Of a stretch of DNA of 64,000 nucleotides, positions 9,102 through 18,593 are shown in pieces. The first letter of the stretch is position 1; the number at the start of each line of letters is the position of its first letter. The stretch comes from an uncultured Acetatifactor sp. (GTDB lineage Bacteria; Bacillota; Clostridia; Lachnospirales; Lachnospiraceae). The position numbers and the translations under genes were made by a program. The notes under the pieces were generated by a model. It was not told where the DNA came from, made no database searches, and saw nothing but the letters and a program-made list of their open reading frames with translations. The stretch is from positions 62,001-126,000 of the forward strand of contig CATKXX010000001.1 in the NCBI GenBank assembly GCA_949840935.1, written 5' to 3'.

Positions 9102-9476
9102 ATGTTACAGAAAATTTCCACAGAAAAGGCGCCTGCCGCTATCGGCCCTTATTCCCAGGGCATTGTCGCAAATAATATGCTTTTTGCATCAGGCCAGATT
9201 CCCATTAACCCCGCTACCGGGGAGATTGAGGGTACGGACATTACCGCCCAGGCGGAGCAGGTATGCAGGAATGTTGGCGAGCTTTTAAAGGCGGCGGGCA
9301 CGGATTATGCCAATGTAGTAAAGACCAGCTGCTTTCTGGCGGATATGGAGGATTTTGCAGCGTTTAACGAGGTGTATGCGAGATACTTTACCGAAAAGCC
9401 TGCGAGAAGCTGTGTTGCGGTAAAGACCCTTCCGAAAAACGTCCTGTGTGAAGTAGAGGTCATTGCGGCATTATAA
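9102..9476 (+). CDS. ridA: RidA family enamine/imine deaminase
   Basis: A 124-residue member of the RidA/YjgF/UK114 family, which hydrolyses reactive 2-aminoacrylate-type enamines released by PLP enzymes. Family signatures are APAAIGPYSQGI, FASGQIPINPATGEI, the VVKTSCFLADM stretch, and the C-terminal ARSCVAV..LPKNVLCEVEVIA with the conserved arginine. AGAGAGGA 7 nt upstream supports the start. It sits unusually between spoVAD and spoVAE. Confidence 0.95.
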   Translation: MLQKISTEKAPAAIGPYSQGIVANNMLFASGQIPINPATGEIEGTDITAQAEQVCRNVGELLKAAGTDYANVVKTSCFLADMEDFAAFNEVYARYFTEKPARSCVAVKTLPKNVLCEVEVIAAL

Positions 9477-9571
9477 ATGTGAGATGCATAAAACAGAAAA
9501 TCCGGCAGATACTATTTCCAAGAAAGCCCTGTTGAAAGCTTTTATCAGGGCGTATAAAGGAGTAGCTTGCG

Positions 9572-9928
9572 ATGATGGATTATGTGAATGCATTTTGGGT
9601 AGGAGGGTTGATCTGTGCCCTGGTACAGATCCTGATGGAAAAGACAAAGCTGATGCCGGGAAGGATCATGGTGCTGCTGGTAGTGTCGGGAGCTGTGATC
9701 AGCTTTCTTGGCTGGTATGAGCCCTTTCAGGAATTCGCGGGTGCGGGTGCCAGTGTCCCCCTTCTGGGCTTTGGCAACGTGCTGATGAAGGGCGTGAAAG
9801 AGGCAGTGGACGAGCAGGGGCTGCTGGGAGTCTTTGCGGGCGGCTTTAAGGCCGGTGCAGTGGGGACAGCGGCTGCGCTGATCTTCGGGTATCTGGCCAG
9901 CCTGGTATTTAAGTCAAAAATGAAGTAG
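9572..9928 (+). CDS. spoVAE: Stage V sporulation protein AE
   Basis: A 118-residue small integral membrane protein with about three to four hydrophobic segments and the family pattern FWVGGLICALVQILMEKTKL. SpoVAE is part of the forespore inner-membrane channel for Ca-dipicolinate. AAGGAG 9 nt ahead of ATG 9572 supports the start (ATG 9575 is also possible). Its 3' end overlaps the convergent DUF5721 gene by 20 bp. Confidence 0.9.
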   Translation: MMDYVNAFWVGGLICALVQILMEKTKLMPGRIMVLLVVSGAVISFLGWYEPFQEFAGAGASVPLLGFGNVLMKGVKEAVDEQGLLGVFAGGFKAGAVGTAAALIFGYLASLVFKSKMK

Positions 9929-10412
9929 ATATGCTTCTTTCTTCCAGATACTTCATAAGCGCCCTGTCCCAGATGGAATCCGGCTCTTTTGAGGGCAGGA
10001 AGGTATGGTAAGCTGTGGCGGTAGTCAACAGGGCCCTGGTTCCGTCGTATCGGATGTTCAGTACCAGCGCCTTTACCAGAGAAGGATCTACATCGCTGCC
10101 TTCTCTTGCCAGCAGTGCAGCTGCCTTCTCCGGCTTGAGGTGCAGGACAAAATGAAAACCTAAAGGGGTGCGCTTTCCTTTGATCAGGTCAAAGCACAGC
10201 CCTTTCATTTCACTCCAGGGGCGGAGGTCGTAGGGCAGCTCCACGGGTTCCCTGTCATTGTTATGGAAAAAATCGCGGTTGATATGCCCGTCTATGGTAA
10301 AGGTACAGGCAGTCCTGATCATGGCTTCTTCCAATAAGAATATATCAAAGGTATCCCCGGCCAGCAGCTGGTTCATAAATTGTTTCATGGATGAAATCTG
10401 TAATGCAATCAT
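9909..10412 (-). CDS. DUF5721 family protein
   Basis: A 167-residue cytoplasmic protein that matches, from memory, the DUF5721 family of Lachnospiraceae. Visible segments are FMNQLLAGDTFDIFLLEEAMI near the N-terminus, GFHFVLHLKPEKAAALL in the middle, and LNIRYDG..ALLTTATAYHTFLPSKEPDSIWD near the end. No catalytic motif or membrane segment is apparent. It converges on spoVAE with a 20-bp overlap. Function unknown. Confidence 0.75.
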   Translation of the reverse strand: MIALQISSMKQFMNQLLAGDTFDIFLLEEAMIRTACTFTIDGHINRDFFHNNDREPVELPYDLRPWSEMKGLCFDLIKGKRTPLGFHFVLHLKPEKAAALLAREGSDVDPSLVKALVLNIRYDGTRALLTTATAYHTFLPSKEPDSIWDRALMKYLEERSISTSFLT

Positions 10413-10566
10413 AATTATCCTCGTTTCTATGTGCGCTGATTAGAGCAAAAGAAGCACATTTTGGCGCACAGCTCCCTCGGGATTTCGTGCAGGAAAACAC
10501 GAAACACCTCGCGGTGCCGTAATGGAATGGAGGCTTTTACAGTAATAAAGCGCATATTAATTGTAG

Positions 10567-10572
10567 TATAAT
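10567..10572 (+). promoter_or_regulatory. Putative -10 box upstream of the transglutaminase-like gene
   Basis: TATAAT at 10567-10572 lies 95 nt ahead of the start codon; the -35 region is poor. If used, the left inverted repeat (10634-10649) falls in the 5' untranslated region. Confidence 0.35.
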
Positions 10573-10633
10573 AGCAGCTGGGAGGATAGTCAAGACCATT
10601 CACAAGGAGGTAGGAAATTCCGTACTGACATTA

Positions 10634-10649
10634 GAGCGTGTTTGAAAAA
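10634..10649 (+). repeat. Left copy of a 16-bp inverted repeat
   Basis: GAGCGTGTTTGAAAAA. Its exact reverse complement occurs at 12058-12073, so the pair brackets the transglutaminase-like gene. Confidence 0.9.
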
Positions 10650-10666
10650 GAGGAGGGATTTTACAT

Positions 10667-12037
10667 ATGAAAGGATTTAGATTTGAAGAGATTGAGAGCC
10701 TTGCAGTGGAGCTTCCGGAGGATATTTTAAAGCGGAAGCAGCATGGTGATTTCAAGGGGGCGGACAGACTGATTGGGCTGTGGCTGGAGAGGGACATTCC
10801 CGGCAGTCTTAAGAGCAGGCTGCTCCTGGAGAGAGAGCTCCTCAAGAGGCTTCCTCTGGAGTATCCCTATACTTTTGAGGAGGCATTGGGGAAGCTCCGG
10901 GAGTCAGTGCCGGACATCACGGGGGAGGAATTCCGCACTCTGCAGGATCAGGGAAAGATTGACTGGATTTATGTGGACGGGGAGGAACGGTTTTTCGACC
11001 GGTTTGCGGAGACCCTGCTGAAGGTCAACCGCTCTGTCAGGGAGCGTGCCCGCAGGGCGTGCGAAGCCGGAACGAGGGAGAAGCAGGCATTGTTAGATAT
11101 CATCCGCCAGATCAGGGAAAAGGGGGAGGCAGAGTGCTATTTTCATATCCGGGCATCCCTCCGTATCAATGAGGAGAGCTTTCAAAAGGGCCCTGTGAAG
11201 ATACACATACCCGTGCCTGCGGAATGCCTGCAGCTTCGGGATATCCGGATCCTGGCAGCCTCCGGGGAATACAATCCGGCGCCTGCCCAAAGCCCTCAGA
11301 GGGCTGTCTGTTTTCAGGAGATCATGGAAGAAAATCATGATTTCTGGGTGGAATATTCATACCGCAATAAGGTGGATTTCGTGGAGATGAGGCCGGAGGA
11401 AATTTGCCCTGTGGATACGGAAGCTTTTGCCCGGGATCTGGAAGAACAGCTGCCTCACATCCGCTTTACGCCTTATATGCGTGCGCTGGCGGAGCAGCTT
11501 ACGGAGGGTCTGGAGAATCCGCTGGAGAAGGCCCGGAGTATTTATGACTATATCACCACTCATGTGGAATATTCCTTTGTGCGGAATTATTTTACCATAG
11601 AAAACCTGACGGAATATGCGGCGGTGGGAGGTAAGGGAGACTGTGGGATACAGGCGCTGATGTTTATCACACTGTGCCGTATAGCGGGAATTCCCGCGAG
11701 ATGGCAGTCGGGCCTGTACACCACGCCGTTTTCCGCCGGATGCCACGACTGGGCCCAGGTGTATCTTGCGCCCTATGGCTGGAGGTATGTGGACTGCTCC
11801 TTCGGGGGAAGCGCCCACAGGGAAGGGGACGAGGAGCGCAGGAGGTTCTATTTTGGGAATCTGGATCCCTTCCGCATGGTGGCAAATTCCCGCTTTCAGC
11901 AGGAGTTTGACGTGAGGAAAAGCTTCCTCCGGGCAGACCCCTATGACAACCAGAGAGGCGAGGCGGAGTATGAGGACAGGGGCCTGGGCTTTGAGGATTT
12001 TACGTGGAAGGCGGAGATTCTTTCCTGCAGTGTGTGA
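10667..12037 (+). CDS. Transglutaminase-like superfamily protein
   Basis: A 456-residue protein without signal peptide. The C-terminal half holds a transglutaminase/protease-like core: cysteine in GKGDCGIQALMFITLCRIAGIPARW, histidine in GCHDWAQVYL, and aspartate in WRYVDCSFGG. The order Cys-His-Asp fits the papain-like triad, implying hydrolysis or transfer on peptide amides. The N-terminal ~230 residues are family-specific, Arg/Glu-rich, and have no recognised domain. GAGGAGGG 8 nt upstream fixes the start. It is a single-gene unit framed by 16-bp inverted repeats and lies between DUF5721 (divergent) and a peptide ABC operon. The substrate is unknown. Confidence 0.85.
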   Translation: MKGFRFEEIESLAVELPEDILKRKQHGDFKGADRLIGLWLERDIPGSLKSRLLLERELLKRLPLEYPYTFEEALGKLRESVPDITGEEFRTLQDQGKIDWIYVDGEERFFDRFAETLLKVNRSVRERARRACEAGTREKQALLDIIRQIREKGEAECYFHIRASLRINEESFQKGPVKIHIPVPAECLQLRDIRILAASGEYNPAPAQSPQRAVCFQEIMEENHDFWVEYSYRNKVDFVEMRPEEICPVDTEAFARDLEEQLPHIRFTPYMRALAEQLTEGLENPLEKARSIYDYITTHVEYSFVRNYFTIENLTEYAAVGGKGDCGIQALMFITLCRIAGIPARWQSGLYTTPFSAGCHDWAQVYLAPYGWRYVDCSFGGSAHREGDEERRRFYFGNLDPFRMVANSRFQQEFDVRKSFLRADPYDNQRGEAEYEDRGLGFEDFTWKAEILSCSV

Positions 12038-12057
12038 CCTACAGTCCAAGGAAAGCA

Positions 12058-12073
12058 TTTTTCAAACACGCTC
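12058..12073 (+). repeat. Right copy of the 16-bp inverted repeat
   Basis: TTTTTCAAACACGCTC, 20 nt after the transglutaminase stop codon. It is the exact reverse complement of 10634-10649. No flanking target duplication is seen. Confidence 0.9.
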
Positions 12074-12142
12074 CAGGGTTGTGAAAAGCCGGGAACTATT
12101 CTGAAAAGCAAGAATAGAAAAGTAAGAATAAGTAAAAAATTC

Positions 12143-12170
12143 TTGATTTTCCCGGAAAATACAGTATACT
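12143..12170 (+). promoter_or_regulatory. Promoter of the oligopeptide ABC operon
   Basis: TTGATT (12143-12148) and TATACT (12165-12170) with 16-bp spacing. The leader is about 180 nt long before the substrate-binding protein start and contains no recognised riboswitch. Confidence 0.6.
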
Positions 12171-12356
12171 AATAATAATTGGCGGGGTGGTTACAACGGA
12201 GTAGCTTCGGATAGGATGCTGCTCCTTTTTTGTAATCCCGTCGGTTGAGGCCGCGCACTGCAGCGGGGCCACAGAGGGCAGACACCGGAAGCGGGTATCC
12301 TGCAGGGGCAGGGAGCGATTCCGGGAGCCTGTGAAAATAGATAGAGGAGGAATATT

Positions 12357-14357
12357 ATGAAGAAAAAACTGCTTACAATGGTTTTGTCTGCGGCAATGGT
12401 GCTTACCATGCTGGCAGGCTGCGGCGGCGATCAGGCTGCCGGGGCTTCGGGAAGCGGGGAGAGCCAGTCCGCCGGAGCTTCGGGAAGCGGGGAGGAACAG
12501 CCCGCCGATGGTTCCGGGAGCGGGGACAGCATGTACCGTGTCCTGTATTCCAGTGAGGTCTCCTCGCTGAATTACCTGACTACGGCGACTACCAACGAAT
12601 ACCAGATCGGTGCAAATGTCATTGACACCCTGGTGGAATACGATAATTTCAGCAATCTGCAGCCCGGCCTGGCTACGGACTGGAGCTACGACGAGGCTTC
12701 CCTGACCTGGACCTTTACCCTGCGGGAGGGGCAGAAGTGGATCGACCACACCGGGGCCCCGGTTGCGGATGTGACCGCCCAGGACTTTGTGGACGCCATG
12801 GCATACGTGCTTGATCCTGCCAATAACAGCGCCACTGCGGGCAATCTGTTCGGAACCATTAAGAATGCGGAAGAATATTACAACGGCCTTGCGGGAGAGG
12901 AGGGAGCGGCTAAGATCGACTTCTCCGAGGTGGGCGTAAAGGCGGTGGACGCCACCACCTTACAGTATACGCTGGCAAACGAGTGCCCTTATTTCCTGTC
13001 CATGCTGACCTATGTGTGCTTTATGCCCGCTTACGGCCCCCAGCTGGCGGAGCAGGGTACGAATTTCGCCACCACGGCGGATACCATGTACTACTGCGGC
13101 GCATATTACATTTCGGCCTTTGAGCCCCAGGTACAGATGATCCTGACCAAGAATCCCAACAACTGGGATGCGGAGCATGTCTACATTGATGCCATTCAGA
13201 GAACCTACAATGCCGAGGCGGACACCATCGGCGCGGAAATGGCGAAAAGGGGCGAGATCGATCAGACTACCCTGGGCTCCGATATTGTGGACGCGTGGAT
13301 GAGCGACCCTGCCACCAGCAGTATGGTGAGTATGCAGCGTCCCAAGATTGACTTTGACTATTTCTACTGCTTTAACTTTAACGTACATAAGCTGAACGAG
13401 GATTTCTACAGGGACGGGATGACCGGCTACAGTATCGACGAGAAGTATGAGCCCCAGAACTGGGAGATTGCCGTGAACAACGAGAATTTCCGCCAGTCCA
13501 TCATGCATGCCATCAACCGTACCAGCACCGTTTACATCAGCACCGGCGATTATGCCGATCCTGCCAACTATATCCAGAACACCATCACCCCCGCGGGGTT
13601 TGCGGTGGATGAGGAGACAGGGAAGGATTACACCGAGCAGGAGGCATTTGCGGATATCGTTTCCAAAGACTTCTTTGACGCGGCGGCGGCAGTCTCCTAC
13701 AAGGAAGCCGCTATGGAAGAGCTTGCGGCACAGGGAGTTACTTTCCCTGTAAAGACCCTGGTGCGCTACAATCCCACCACCACCAACTGGGAGGAGGAGT
13801 GCGTGGTATTGGAGCAGCAGCTGGAGGGCGTCCTGGGAACGGATTATATCGACGTGATTGTGGAGGCGGGCCCTGCCGACAGCTTCTTAACGGATGTGCG
13901 CCGTTCCAGCGATTACATGCTGCTTCTCTGCAACTGGGGCGCGGACTATGCCGATCCTGAGACCTGGACGGATCCCTTTTATCAGTCCGCAAACGGTGAC
14001 GGCACCTACAACCGTGGCATGAGATACGCTTACATGGCATATGCTATAGAAGATAACACCGCGTCCGCCGATACCGTAAAGGAATACTTCGCGCTGGTGG
14101 AGGCCGCAAAGGCCATTACCGACGACACCGCGGCCCGCTACGCCGCGTTTGCGGAAGCCGAGAGCTACCTCATCGAGCATGCCCTGGCAGTGCCCTACGG
14201 CGTGACCGTCAGCGACTTCGTGGTTTCCAGGCTGAATCCCTGGGAGGGCCAGTACGCCGCCTTCGGCGTGTCCAATCTCCGCTACAAGGGCCAGAAGCTG
14301 TACGACGCTCCCGTCTCCATGGAGGAGTTTGAGAAGTCCGCGGCGGAGCATAAGTAG
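12357..14357 (+). CDS. Peptide ABC transporter substrate-binding lipoprotein
   Basis: A 666-residue family 5 extracellular solute-binding protein (OppA/DppA type). The N-terminus is a lipoprotein signal (MKKKLLTMVLSAAMVLTMLAGCGG; lipobox LAGC). A Gly/Ser-rich linker with an 11-residue repeat follows. The mature body has the family hallmarks LNYLTTATTNEYQIGANVIDT, LATDWSYDEASLTWTFTLREG and NNENFRQSIMHAINR. It captures peptides outside the cell for the permeases encoded next. GGAGGA is 7 nt upstream. At 666 residues it is longer than the usual ~540-600. The exact ligand cannot be read from sequence. Confidence 0.93.
   Translation: MKKKLLTMVLSAAMVLTMLAGCGGDQAAGASGSGESQSAGASGSGEEQPADGSGSGDSMYRVLYSSEVSSLNYLTTATTNEYQIGANVIDTLVEYDNFSNLQPGLATDWSYDEASLTWTFTLREGQKWIDHTGAPVADVTAQDFVDAMAYVLDPANNSATAGNLFGTIKNAEEYYNGLAGEEGAAKIDFSEVGVKAVDATTLQYTLANECPYFLSMLTYVCFMPAYGPQLAEQGTNFATTADTMYYCGAYYISAFEPQVQMILTKNPNNWDAEHVYIDAIQRTYNAEADTIGAEMAKRGEIDQTTLGSDIVDAWMSDPATSSMVSMQRPKIDFDYFYCFNFNVHKLNEDFYRDGMTGYSIDEKYEPQNWEIAVNNENFRQSIMHAINRTSTVYISTGDYADPANYIQNTITPAGFAVDEETGKDYTEQEAFADIVSKDFFDAAAAVSYKEAAMEELAAQGVTFPVKTLVRYNPTTTNWEEECVVLEQQLEGVLGTDYIDVIVEAGPADSFLTDVRRSSDYMLLLCNWGADYADPETWTDPFYQSANGDGTYNRGMRYAYMAYAIEDNTASADTVKEYFALVEAAKAITDDTAARYAAFAEAESYLIEHALAVPYGVTVSDFVVSRLNPWEGQYAAFGVSNLRYKGQKLYDAPVSMEEFEKSAAEHK
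12441..12529 (+). repeat. 2.7 x 33-bp repeat in the lipoprotein linker
   Basis: In-frame units encode GASGSGESQSA, GASGSGEEQPA and DGSGSGDS directly after the lipobox cysteine region, giving a tether between the lipid anchor and the binding domain. Confidence 0.8.
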
Positions 14358-14498
14358 AATAGGGGATATTTTTCACACGTCTTTTGCGTGACAAAACAGA
14401 GCAATCAGAATAATCGTTTGGACAGCTGTGCGTGAAACCGCTTCCCCGGCGGTCAGTTCAGCCTTGACAGATGGAAAGCGTTGGAATAAGATAGTATA

Positions 14499-14537
14499 AG
14501 GCAGGTATGGGAGGGTTCCTGTACCTGCCTGCTTTTA
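14499..14537 (+). terminator. Terminator after the substrate-binding protein gene
   Basis: A 9-bp stem (AGGCAGGTA 14499-14507 with TACCTGCCT 14522-14530) is followed by GCTTTTATCTTTT. Placed between the binding protein and the permease, it could lower expression of the membrane genes relative to the binding protein. Confidence 0.6.
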
Positions 14538-14581
14538 TCTTTTGACCTGTATACTTGTATAATGAGAACCGGAGGAACAAT

Positions 14582-15523
14582 ATGGCAAAGTACCTGATAA
14601 AGAGAATCGGAAGATCCTTTCTGACTCTGGCGCTGATCATATGTATTGTCTTTATCCTGATGCGCCAGATGCCTATCGAGGGTTATTTCCAGAATTTTGA
14701 CAAGCTGACGGACGCACAGATTCAGGCAGGGCTGAAGGAGCAGGGGCTTTTGGATCCCATGCCGGTACAGATCGTGCATTTCTTCCGGGATATGTTCCAG
14801 GGGGACTTCGGCGTGTCCCACAGCTACCGGGTCAATGTTCCCGTCACGGAAATCTTAAAGGATAAGCTTCCGGTATCCATTAAGCTGGGAAGCCTGTCCA
14901 TCCTTGTGGCAATGTGCCTGGGTATCCCGCTGGGAACGCTTATGGCGCGGTACAAGGGAAAATTCTTTGACAAATTCGGGACGCTGTTCATCGTCTTTAT
15001 CCAGGCGGTGCCCGCGGCGGTCTATTTTCTGTTTATCCAGATGTACGGAACCACGCTTCTGAAAATCCCTCTGCTGTTCAATCCGGATAACTGGCGCAGC
15101 TGGATCCTGCCGGTGATTTCCATGTCGCTGGGAAATATCGCATATTACGGGATGTGGCTGAGACGATATATGGTGGACGAGAGCAACAAGGATTATGTGA
15201 GCCTTGCCAGGGCCAAGGGAGCAAACGGCAACAGGGTGATGTTCCGCCACATTTTCCGGAACGCCTTTGTACCTATGGTACAGTATCTGCCGTCCTCCTT
15301 TTTAAACACCGTGATTGGCTCCATCTATGTGGAATCCCTGTACAGCATCCCCGGCATGGGGGGGCTGCTGGTCACGGTGATCAAGGACAATGACAACAAC
15401 ATGGTTCAGGCCATTGTCCTGTTGTATGCAACCGTGGGCGTCATCGGCCTGCTTCTGGGCGATATCATGATGACAGTTCTGGATCCCAGGATCAGCCTGG
15501 GCAAAAAGGAGGGCGGACGCTGA
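14582..15523 (+). CDS. Peptide ABC transporter permease (OppB-like)
   Basis: A 313-residue inner-membrane permease. The N-terminal MAKYLIKRIGRSFLTLALIICIVF segment is typical of OppB/DppB, with about six hydrophobic segments. The EAA-type loop that contacts the ATPases is YVSLARAKGANGNRVMFRHIFRNA, and GSIYVESLYSIPGMGGLLV near the end is a family hallmark. GGAGG 5 nt ahead of ATG 14582 marks the start. Its stop overlaps the next permease start (TGATG). Confidence 0.93.
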   Translation: MAKYLIKRIGRSFLTLALIICIVFILMRQMPIEGYFQNFDKLTDAQIQAGLKEQGLLDPMPVQIVHFFRDMFQGDFGVSHSYRVNVPVTEILKDKLPVSIKLGSLSILVAMCLGIPLGTLMARYKGKFFDKFGTLFIVFIQAVPAAVYFLFIQMYGTTLLKIPLLFNPDNWRSWILPVISMSLGNIAYYGMWLRRYMVDESNKDYVSLARAKGANGNRVMFRHIFRNAFVPMVQYLPSSFLNTVIGSIYVESLYSIPGMGGLLVTVIKDNDNNMVQAIVLLYATVGVIGLLLGDIMMTVLDPRISLGKKEGGR

Positions 15524-16545
15524 TGTTTTCTTTCAAGGATAAGCTTTCTAAAAATCTGGAGGAAGCCGCGGAGGCAAAAGTCAGGTCAGAGGCGGAGAAG
15601 ATAGCGGGAATCAGCGACAGGGAGCTCTTTTCCTTTGCGGAATACGACGAAAAGGAGGCGGAGAAGACCGGCTACAGCAATTATTCCTACTGGGGCAGCA
15701 CGGTGCGGATGTTTTTCAAAAACAAGGGCGCGGTGGCGGTGCTGCTTCTGATGCTGGCCATCCTGCTGTTTACCTTTATCCAGCCCCATTTGCCGGGGCA
15801 GTTTGACCCCAACACGGTGAACAACGACCCCGCTACCTATATGGCGATGCGCAATGTCCCTCCCAACGAGACCTTCCTGTTCGGCACCAACAACATCGGC
15901 CAGGATCTCTGGGCCCGCATCTGGGCGGGAACCAGGACTTCCATCCTGATCGGCTTTGCTGTGGCCCTGATCGAGGCGGCGGTGGGGATTACCATGGGGG
16001 TTCTGTGGGGATACCTGCGGAAGCTGGATTTCTTTTTCACCGAGCTTTACAATGTGCTGGACAACATCCCCCAGACCATTATCCTGATCCTGGTGGCCTA
16101 CATCCTTTCCCCCAGTGTGAAGACGCTGATCTTCGCCATGTCCCTGACAGGGTGGATCGGCATGGCCCGGTTTATCCGCAACCAGATCCTGATCATCCGG
16201 GACCGGGATTACAACCTGGCGTCCAGATGCCTTGGGACTCCCACCAGAAGGCTGGTGATGAAAAACCTCCTGCCCTATCTGGTATCCGTGATCATGCTGC
16301 GGATGGCCCTGTCGGTTCCCGGCGCGATCGGCAACGAGGTGTTTGTCACCTACATAGGCTTAGGGCTTCCCACTTCCACCCCCAGCCTGGGGAACCTGAT
16401 CGACGCGGGGCGGGCGGTTATGATGAATGTGTCCCAGAGATACCAGCTGATTTACCCCACGGTGATCCTGTCCATTGTGACGATTTCGTTTTATATTGTG
16501 GGAAACGCGTTTTCGGACGCGGCGGATCCCAAGAATCATAAATAA
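15523..16545 (+). CDS. Peptide ABC transporter permease (OppC-like)
   Basis: A 340-residue permease. A ~70-residue cytoplasmic N-terminal extension precedes the first membrane segment (VAVLLLMLAILLFTFI). The OppC_N-type sequence and GTNNIGQDLWARIWAGTRTSILIGF are diagnostic for OppC/DppC. The EAA-type loop is YNLASRCLGTPTRRLVMKNLLP. Translation is coupled to the preceding permease through the overlapping TGATG. It forms the transmembrane pore with the OppB-like partner. Confidence 0.93.
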   Translation: MFSFKDKLSKNLEEAAEAKVRSEAEKIAGISDRELFSFAEYDEKEAEKTGYSNYSYWGSTVRMFFKNKGAVAVLLLMLAILLFTFIQPHLPGQFDPNTVNNDPATYMAMRNVPPNETFLFGTNNIGQDLWARIWAGTRTSILIGFAVALIEAAVGITMGVLWGYLRKLDFFFTELYNVLDNIPQTIILILVAYILSPSVKTLIFAMSLTGWIGMARFIRNQILIIRDRDYNLASRCLGTPTRRLVMKNLLPYLVSVIMLRMALSVPGAIGNEVFVTYIGLGLPTSTPSLGNLIDAGRAVMMNVSQRYQLIYPTVILSIVTISFYIVGNAFSDAADPKNHK

Positions 16546-16596
16546 CGGCGGAGTGAAAACGGTTAAGAAAAGTAAACGTGGAAGGGCATGGAAAAT

Positions 16597-17640
16597 ATGA
16601 ATCAGGAAACAATTTTATCGGTAAAAGATCTGAATATAAAGTTTACCCTGCGGGGGCGCGTGCTCCATGCCATACGGAATGTATCCCTGGAGGTGTATAA
16701 GGGGGAGAGCATCGCCATAGTGGGGGAGTCCGGTTCCGGCAAGTCCGTCCTGACCAAGTCCTTTATGGGCCTGCTGGACAATAACGGTTTCATCTCCTCG
16801 GGGGAGATCCTCTATGACGGAAAGGATCTGACGAAATTTAAGAAGGAGAGGGAATGGCAGAAGATCCGCGGCGGCCAGATCGCCATGATCATGCAGGATC
16901 CCATGACAAGCCTGAATCCCTTAAAGACTATCGGGGAGCAGATTGCCGAGGCGGTAAGGCTGCACCAGCCTGCGGTACGGGGCGGGGACGCGGTCAGGGA
17001 GAAGGTATACGCCTACCTCCGGGATGTGGGGATCCGCAAACCGGAGAAACGCTATAAACAGTATCCCCATGAATTTTCCGGGGGGATGCGTCAGCGTGTG
17101 GTAATCGCTATTGCGCTGGCATGCAATCCCAGGATCCTGATCTGCGACGAGCCCACTACGGCCCTGGACGTGACCATCCAGGCCCAGATCATGAAGCTGT
17201 TGAAGGATCTGAAGGCAAAGTATGACCTGACGATCATTTTTATTACCCACGATCTGGGAGTTGTGGCAAATATCGCGGACAGGGTGGCGGTCATGTACGC
17301 GGGGGATTTCGTGGAGATCGGCACGGCGGAGGATGTGTTCTACGATCCCAGGCATCCTTATACCTGGGCGCTTCTGTCCTCCCTCCCCCAGCTGGGAAAG
17401 AAGGGGGAGGAGCTGTTTACCATCAAGGGGACGCCGCCCAGCCTGTATAAGACCATAGAGGGGGACGCCTTTGCGCCCAGGAACCCCAGGGCGCTGAAGA
17501 TTGATTTCCTTGCAGCGCCGCCCCGTTTTGATATCAGCGAGACACATATGGCGAAGACCTGGCTGTTGGATCCCAGGGCGCCGAAGCTGGAGCCCCCGGA
17601 GGGGATACGAAATCTGAGGAAGCTGGAGGTGCTGGGATGA
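16597..17640 (+). CDS. Peptide ABC transporter ATPase (OppD-like)
   Basis: A 347-residue ATPase. Walker A is GESGSGKSV (about residue 43), the signature is FSGGMRQRV, and Walker B is [13 protein letters not shown]-terminal oligopeptide/dipeptide extension ([16 protein letters not shown]) is typical of OppD/DppD, although cysteines of the usual Fe-S or zinc motif are not evident. I prefer ATG 16597 because GGAAGGG is 10 nt upstream; ATG 16588 sits directly on that site. Its end overlaps the next ATPase start (ATGA). Confidence 0.92.
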   Translation: MNQETILSVKDLNIKFTLRGRVLHAIRNVSLEVYKGESIAIVGESGSGKSVLTKSFMGLLDNNGFISSGEILYDGKDLTKFKKEREWQKIRGGQIAMIMQDPMTSLNPLKTIGEQIAEAVRLHQPAVRGGDAVREKVYAYLRDVGIRKPEKRYKQYPHEFSGGMRQRVVIAIALACNPRILICDEPTTALDVTIQAQIMKLLKDLKAKYDLTIIFITHDLGVVANIADRVAVMYAGDFVEIGTAEDVFYDPRHPYTWALLSSLPQLGKKGEELFTIKGTPPSLYKTIEGDAFAPRNPRALKIDFLAAPPRFDISETHMAKTWLLDPRAPKLEPPEGIRNLRKLEVLG

Positions 17641-18593
17641 GCGCGGAGAGAGAAATTCTGTTGGATGTAAAGGATCTGCATGTCACCTTCGGAAGCGGGA
17701 AAAAGGCCTTTGAGGCAGTCCGCGGCGTGAGCTTCCAGGTATACAGGGGGGAGACCTTCGGCATTGTGGGAGAGTCCGGTTCCGGGAAAACCACCATCGG
17801 AAGGGCGATCATGCGTATCCATCCCACCTCGGCGGGGGAAATCCTTTACAAGGGAAACCGGATCAACGGCAAGATCAGCCGTCAGCTGGACAGACAGGTA
17901 ATCCAGGAGATCCAGATGATCTTTCAGGATCCCATGGCGTCCCTGAACGAGCGGGCGAAGGTGGATTATATTGTCAGCGAGGGCCTGATCAACCTTCATA
18001 AGAAGATGAGCGATGAAGAACGCAGGCGCAGGGTACAGCAGGCCCTGGCGGAGGTGGGGCTCTTGCCGGAATTTGCCAGCCGTTTCCCCCATGAATTCTC
18101 CGGGGGACAGCGCCAGAGAATCGGCATCGCCAGGGCGCTGATCATGGAGCCGGAGTGCATTATCGCGGACGAGCCGATCTCCGCCCTGGATGTGTCCATA
18201 AGGGCCCAGGTGCTGAACCTTCTGGCCGCCCTGCAGAAGTCCAGGGGCATCACCTATATTTTTATCGCACACGACCTGTCGGTGATGCGGTACTTTTCTG
18301 ACAGGATAGCGGTGGTGTACAAGGGGCGGATTGTGGAGCTGGCGGAGACGGAGGAGCTCATATCCCACGCCGCCCACCCTTATACCAGGGCGTTGTTGTC
18401 TGCAATCCCCATGCCCAATCCCGTCAGCGAGCGGGAGAAGAAGCTGACGGTCTACGATCCCTCCATCCATGATTACGACAGGAACCCGCCCAGATGGCAG
18501 GAATTCCGTCCCGGGCACTTTGTGCTGGCCAATGACAGGGAAATGGAGGAGGGCTTTGGGGAAGTTAATGATTTTGACTATTTATCTTCATAG
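17637..18593 (+). CDS. Peptide ABC transporter ATPase (OppF-like)
   Basis: A 318-residue ATPase. Walker A is GESGSGKTT, the signature is FSGGQRQRI, Walker B is [11 protein letters not shown], and the oligopeptide extension is [18 protein letters not shown]. It would pair with the OppD-like protein to power uptake. Start and upstream stop share ATGA. The last 16 bp overlap the convergent toxin gene. Confidence 0.93.
   Translation: MSAEREILLDVKDLHVTFGSGKKAFEAVRGVSFQVYRGETFGIVGESGSGKTTIGRAIMRIHPTSAGEILYKGNRINGKISRQLDRQVIQEIQMIFQDPMASLNERAKVDYIVSEGLINLHKKMSDEERRRRVQQALAEVGLLPEFASRFPHEFSGGQRQRIGIARALIMEPECIIADEPISALDVSIRAQVLNLLAALQKSRGITYIFIAHDLSVMRYFSDRIAVVYKGRIVELAETEELISHAAHPYTRALLSAIPMPNPVSEREKKLTVYDPSIHDYDRNPPRWQEFRPGHFVLANDREMEEGFGEVNDFDYLSS

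Noticed and set aside
10634..12073. Insertion sequence carrying a transposase
   Set aside because: The enclosed protein has transglutaminase motifs, not a DDE or HUH transposase, and there is no target duplication; kept only as an inverted-repeat finding.
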